The translations under genes were made by a program, and so were the position numbers. Shown here one piece after another: positions 60,401 through 64,000 of a stretch of DNA of 64,000 nucleotides. The notes under the pieces were generated by a model. That model did no database searches and was not told the DNA's origin. It worked only from the letters and a program-made list of their open reading frames with translations. The stretch spans positions 1,054,001 to 1,118,000 of the forward strand of contig OZ023275.1 of the NCBI GenBank assembly GCA_964007475.1, read 5' to 3'. The stretch's first letter is position 1. The number at the start of each line of letters is the position of its first letter. Source of the DNA: Hybos culiciformis (Eukaryota > Arthropoda > Insecta > Diptera > Hybotidae).

Positions 60401-61937
60401 AATAAATAAACGAAAATAAAAAGAAAAAATGAAATAAAATTGATGATTGATTTCAGTTTTTGGTTTCAGAAAGAAAAAAAAAAAAAATTGTGCTTTTAGT
60501 GGTAAACTTTTTAACCCGAAATTTAGAGGTTTTTGGTATTTTATGGTTAAAAAAAAATATTAATAAAAAAAATTAATCCAAGAATAAATAAAAAGTCAGT
60601 GGTTTTTAGAAATATAAAAAAAAAAAAACAAAAAAAAAATAATAATAGAAAAAAACAGAAATATTTATTATGAATAAACTATATAATCAATAAACTGATT
60701 TCTAGAACTTTGTATCTCGAAAAAAATTAAACAAATAAAATAATACATATACACATAATATATATCCTTTAAATTTCGTTTCATCAGCCACAAATTAATC
60801 TAACTATTTACTTAAATATTGTTGTACCATAATATTTCATTTCGAATGTCATATCGAACAATGTGCGAAACTGGAAATTCTACTCACCATGTTAAGTCAT
60901 TGCAGTTGAACGCGATAAAAATAACCATTTTCAAAAAAATTTAAATTGCTTACATATAAATAACAATGCAATTTATTTTTAAAAAAAAAAACTAATATCA
61001 TCTTTAATAAAGTTCTAGGTTTTTAAAAGTACAGAAGGTTAAAATATTTTTAGAGCATTATTTGATATAAGTTTTGCATCCTTATTCCTTTATTATACGT
61101 TTCATCCCTTGGTTTAATCTGGTTTTACGGTATATTTAAATATTGTTTATGGTTTAATAAGTTTTTTGATTCAGTATTTCGACTCATTTGACTTGAAATA
61201 GTTAGATACTATTAATGTTTTTTTTTGTTGTACATGGAATTAGATTTCTGAGTGCAAAATTATCATATTTTCCATATTCATTAATCGAATTTTAATTCAT
61301 TTTTTTAATTGCAAGCAAGAAAATTTTTTTCGTCTGGAATACGGAATTTTTTATTTTAAGTTTGGTTTTAAAAAAAATTTCAAAATACGCATTATCTGAA
61401 CTTTAAAGAACTAAAAAAGGATATAATAAAAAAAATTTCATAAAATTATTATAGTTTACATTCAATTTTACAAATAATCCTATAAATATACAACACATCA
61501 TTTAAAAATAATTGTGAGCAGTTCAACACCTGATTTAATTTAAATAATTTTCTATCATTGTAAAATGCCATAATTAATACTTTACCCCAGTTTATACGTT
61601 AACTTCAAATTTATATTAAAGTCTTTTCTCTTTTACATACAGATATATGTAATTCCAAAACTTAAAAAAAAAATTGTTATTGATTTTTATTTTCCCCATA
61701 AATATTAAAAATCTAATATAAAATTTTTATATTTAATTTACACTCCTTTTAAGGATTAAATAAAAAAAAAAATTATATAAGTGGAACATATGATTCCTCT
61801 TTCCATATATATAGCTTAGATTGAAAACAAAATCTCATTTATTATTTGCAAAACTTCTGTTCAAAATGCACAAAAAAAATTCTCAAAATTAAATAAAAAG
61901 TGAAATAAATCCTTAAAACAAGAACATCACTTAATAT

Positions 61938-62004
61938 CTTGCGGAATGTAATGTGGTGGCTATCGCTGTCCGTCGTAGTTTCTTTTTTTTTTTTTCGTTT
62001 TTAA
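61938..62004. other. CpG-rich patch with short frames on both strands, unidentified
   Basis: The stretch CTTGCGGAATGTAATGTGG to CGCTGTCCGTCGTAG is strikingly G/C-richer than its surroundings. On the plus strand ATG at 61951 reads MWWLSLSVVVS before entering a T run and stopping at 62002..62004, like the start of a signal peptide. On the minus strand the same bases read TTTDSDSHHITFRKILSD before a Phe/Leu-rich run. Neither reading has convincing splice signals. Confidence 0.2.
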
Positions 62005-64000
62005 TTTTCACTGGTCTTTTATTAATAATCTGTTCCAATTTTGTACCTTAGCATAAATTACACTCAGCCAAATATTTTTTTTTTTGTATTTAGTCGAAAG
62101 TAATTATACAAATATACACACACAGAGTTATTAAAGGTCATTAGTTCATATTTTTATTTTCAGCTTGGCAAAATGTATAATATGTTAAAAGTCAAGTGAA
62201 CCGATTATTTATGTTGATACTTTTTCAGTTTTCAAATTTGATTCTTAAGTGGTGCAAAATTTTGCAAATTGTATTTGTACGTTTGAAATAACAGAAGAAT
62301 TAGCATTAGTTTAAGGACACCAAATCCAAAGGTCAATTTTAAAAATATAATATTATTTTGAATTTTCTAATTTAAGTAGATTTTTTAAAGGTTCTTGAAT
62401 TAAAAAATATGATATTATTTAATTTTTAAATAACCATAAGTAAAAATTAAATAAGAAAAGAAAATGGAAACCTTGTTTTTTATAGTGTATTAAAATTTTT
62501 TAATCTTTTACAGCAAAATGAGCAAAAAAATCACAAATTTTTTCTTGTGCCAAACTTTTTGTGTAATTTCACAACAAAAGTTGAAAAATCGTGTCTATCC
62601 TGTTTTTTTTTTTTTTATTTTATTTTATTTTCATTCACTAGAGATATCCATTACACTGGTTAACTTTAGCAATTTTCACTGAATATAACAATATTCAAAC
62701 CCTTTATCGCATCACGTAAAAAAAAATTTCCATATTCAATCTTTGATATTAATATACGGAAAAAAAAAAACGCTAAATGGATGCTATATAGTAAAATTTA
62801 AGCCAAAAATTCCTATGATTGGACGTAAATCTGTCGAATAAGTATAATTTTGTTCTATCTGCAAGTTTTGATTTCAATAACGATTTTCTTTTACAAGTTT
62901 GAAAAAATCGTTTTAATATTTAAGGAATTTATATGTTTTTGACATAATGTTCAAATAGTTAATAACTAGAAAATTTTATTGTTTTATTTATTTTAATAAA
63001 ATTTTATTTCTTTTGTAGTTTTAAGAAAAAAATAATGGGTTGGCTATGTCTCATTGTGACAAGATTTCCTCTTTATAATTTACAAAAATTTAATTCTATG
63101 TACATAAATATTGAAGCATGCTCAAATTAGATACGTTTGGTAGATTTAGGTTCAAAATAAATTTTTATGTTAACATTTTTGGTACAATATGCGCCTCAAC
63201 TGAACCCAACCCATTAATTTAAATGAAAATAAATCCTTTATTACGGGTAACTACTCATCCAACAGAAAAAAAAAATAAGAACATTTTTATACTTGTAGCC
63301 AGATATAAAAAATTACCATAAAAGCTTCAACCACATTCGTTGTGTGTTTTTAAAAAAAAAAATTATGGAAATGGGAAAAAAATGGCCATTGATCAGAAAA
63401 AAAAAAGACAACAAAGTTGTAAAATAACACTAAATATTTTCAACGAGTAACATTGGTATCGAGTTAAATGTATGAAAAATAAAAATTTAAATAAAATTAT
63501 ATGATAATCGCTAAAGGCTTTTCACAACTTTTGTAACACCACAAAGATCTTTTTGATTTATTTGATTTTAGACGCGGTCTAAAATCTTTTCTTTTTTTTT
63601 TAGGATAGCCTAAAACATACGAATAAAAGGTTAATAAATACTAAAGAAATTATGACGTATTTTAAACTATTGATTTGGTACTCATGACAATATAATACTT
63701 TCTTTTAAACGCTCCAATATTCATATTCAAGATTTAGTTTGGTACTTACCAATATTTAATTTTCTATTATGAAATTGGTTGAATAAAGGACATTATTATG
63801 ATCCTTTATTCCTTTAAAAGTTTACTAATTTTAAATATGAGAAAAAAAAAAACAAAAAAATCTAAAAAAAAAAGTACAAAACATTTATTTTTTATTTGTT
63901 AAAAAATTATTATGTAATATCCAACAAACGAAAAAAATAAATAAAAAATTTAATGAATATTTGTTTATTTCGCTTATTTTTTTATTTTTTTTTTGAATCA

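Larger units (their letters stand above)
45244..64000. other. Non-coding A+T-rich tract to the window end
   Basis: No gene is supportable. It contains the (TA)18 run at 45547, short duplications at 49331..49374 and 50988..51045, a CpG-richer patch with a minus-strand frame at 51320..51430, G/C-richer scraps at 53545..53605 and 59720..59750, and a CpG-rich patch at 61938..61980. No tRNA or rRNA was recognised. Confidence 0.5.

Overview
This is a very A+T-rich (roughly four-fifths A+T by eye) eukaryotic window with long homopolymer runs, large non-coding tracts, spliceosomal introns and small non-autonomous DNA transposons. It looks like an insect genome. The one gene I recognise places it in the Diptera: a three-exon Runt-domain gene on the plus strand (CDS 8588..14356) whose protein starts MHLPGPT, carries a full Runt DNA-binding domain, continues into the SYGYPHPG...NPAWLDAAY block typical of fly Runt, and ends in the Groucho-binding pentapeptide VWRPY. 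I call it runt (run), the pair-rule, sex-determination and neural transcription factor. Family or species cannot be read from the sequence.

Layout. 1..8054: upstream non-coding DNA. It holds an (AGTAT)n microsatellite near 2.4 kb and a compositionally richer patch at about 4.56-5.54 kb with clustered Runx-type sites and a GC box, a candidate upstream enhancer that may serve autoregulation. 8053..8087: a candidate Inr/DPE core promoter. 8055..8587: putative 5' UTR. 8588..14356: runt coding exons 8588..9152, 9787..9918 and 13620..14356 (477 aa), with an inverted-repeat (foldback) element in intron 1 and a 3.7-kb intron 2. 14357..15235: 3' UTR region running into a 200-N scaffold gap (15236..15435). 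15436..64000: about 48 kb with no recognisable protein-coding gene.

The downstream desert contains two well-delimited non-autonomous DNA transposons: a TTAA-flanked MITE with 19-bp perfect terminal inverted repeats (38346..39075) and a hAT-like element with an 8-bp target duplication and a long internal hairpin (44204..45235). It also contains several local tandem duplications, an 18-unit (TA) repeat, and a few short GC/CpG-richer patches that might be exons of an unrecognised transcript. The strongest of these is a 5'-exon-like segment ending ATG|GTAAGT at 30097, and an acceptor-plus-short-frame segment at 34584.

The biology is that of one developmental transcription-factor gene in a large, presumably regulatory, non-coding domain. 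I found no novel multi-gene system. The observations most worth checking are the two-residue insertion in the Runt domain next to the CBF-beta contact face, the intron-1 foldback, the upstream Runx-site cluster, and the two transposons.
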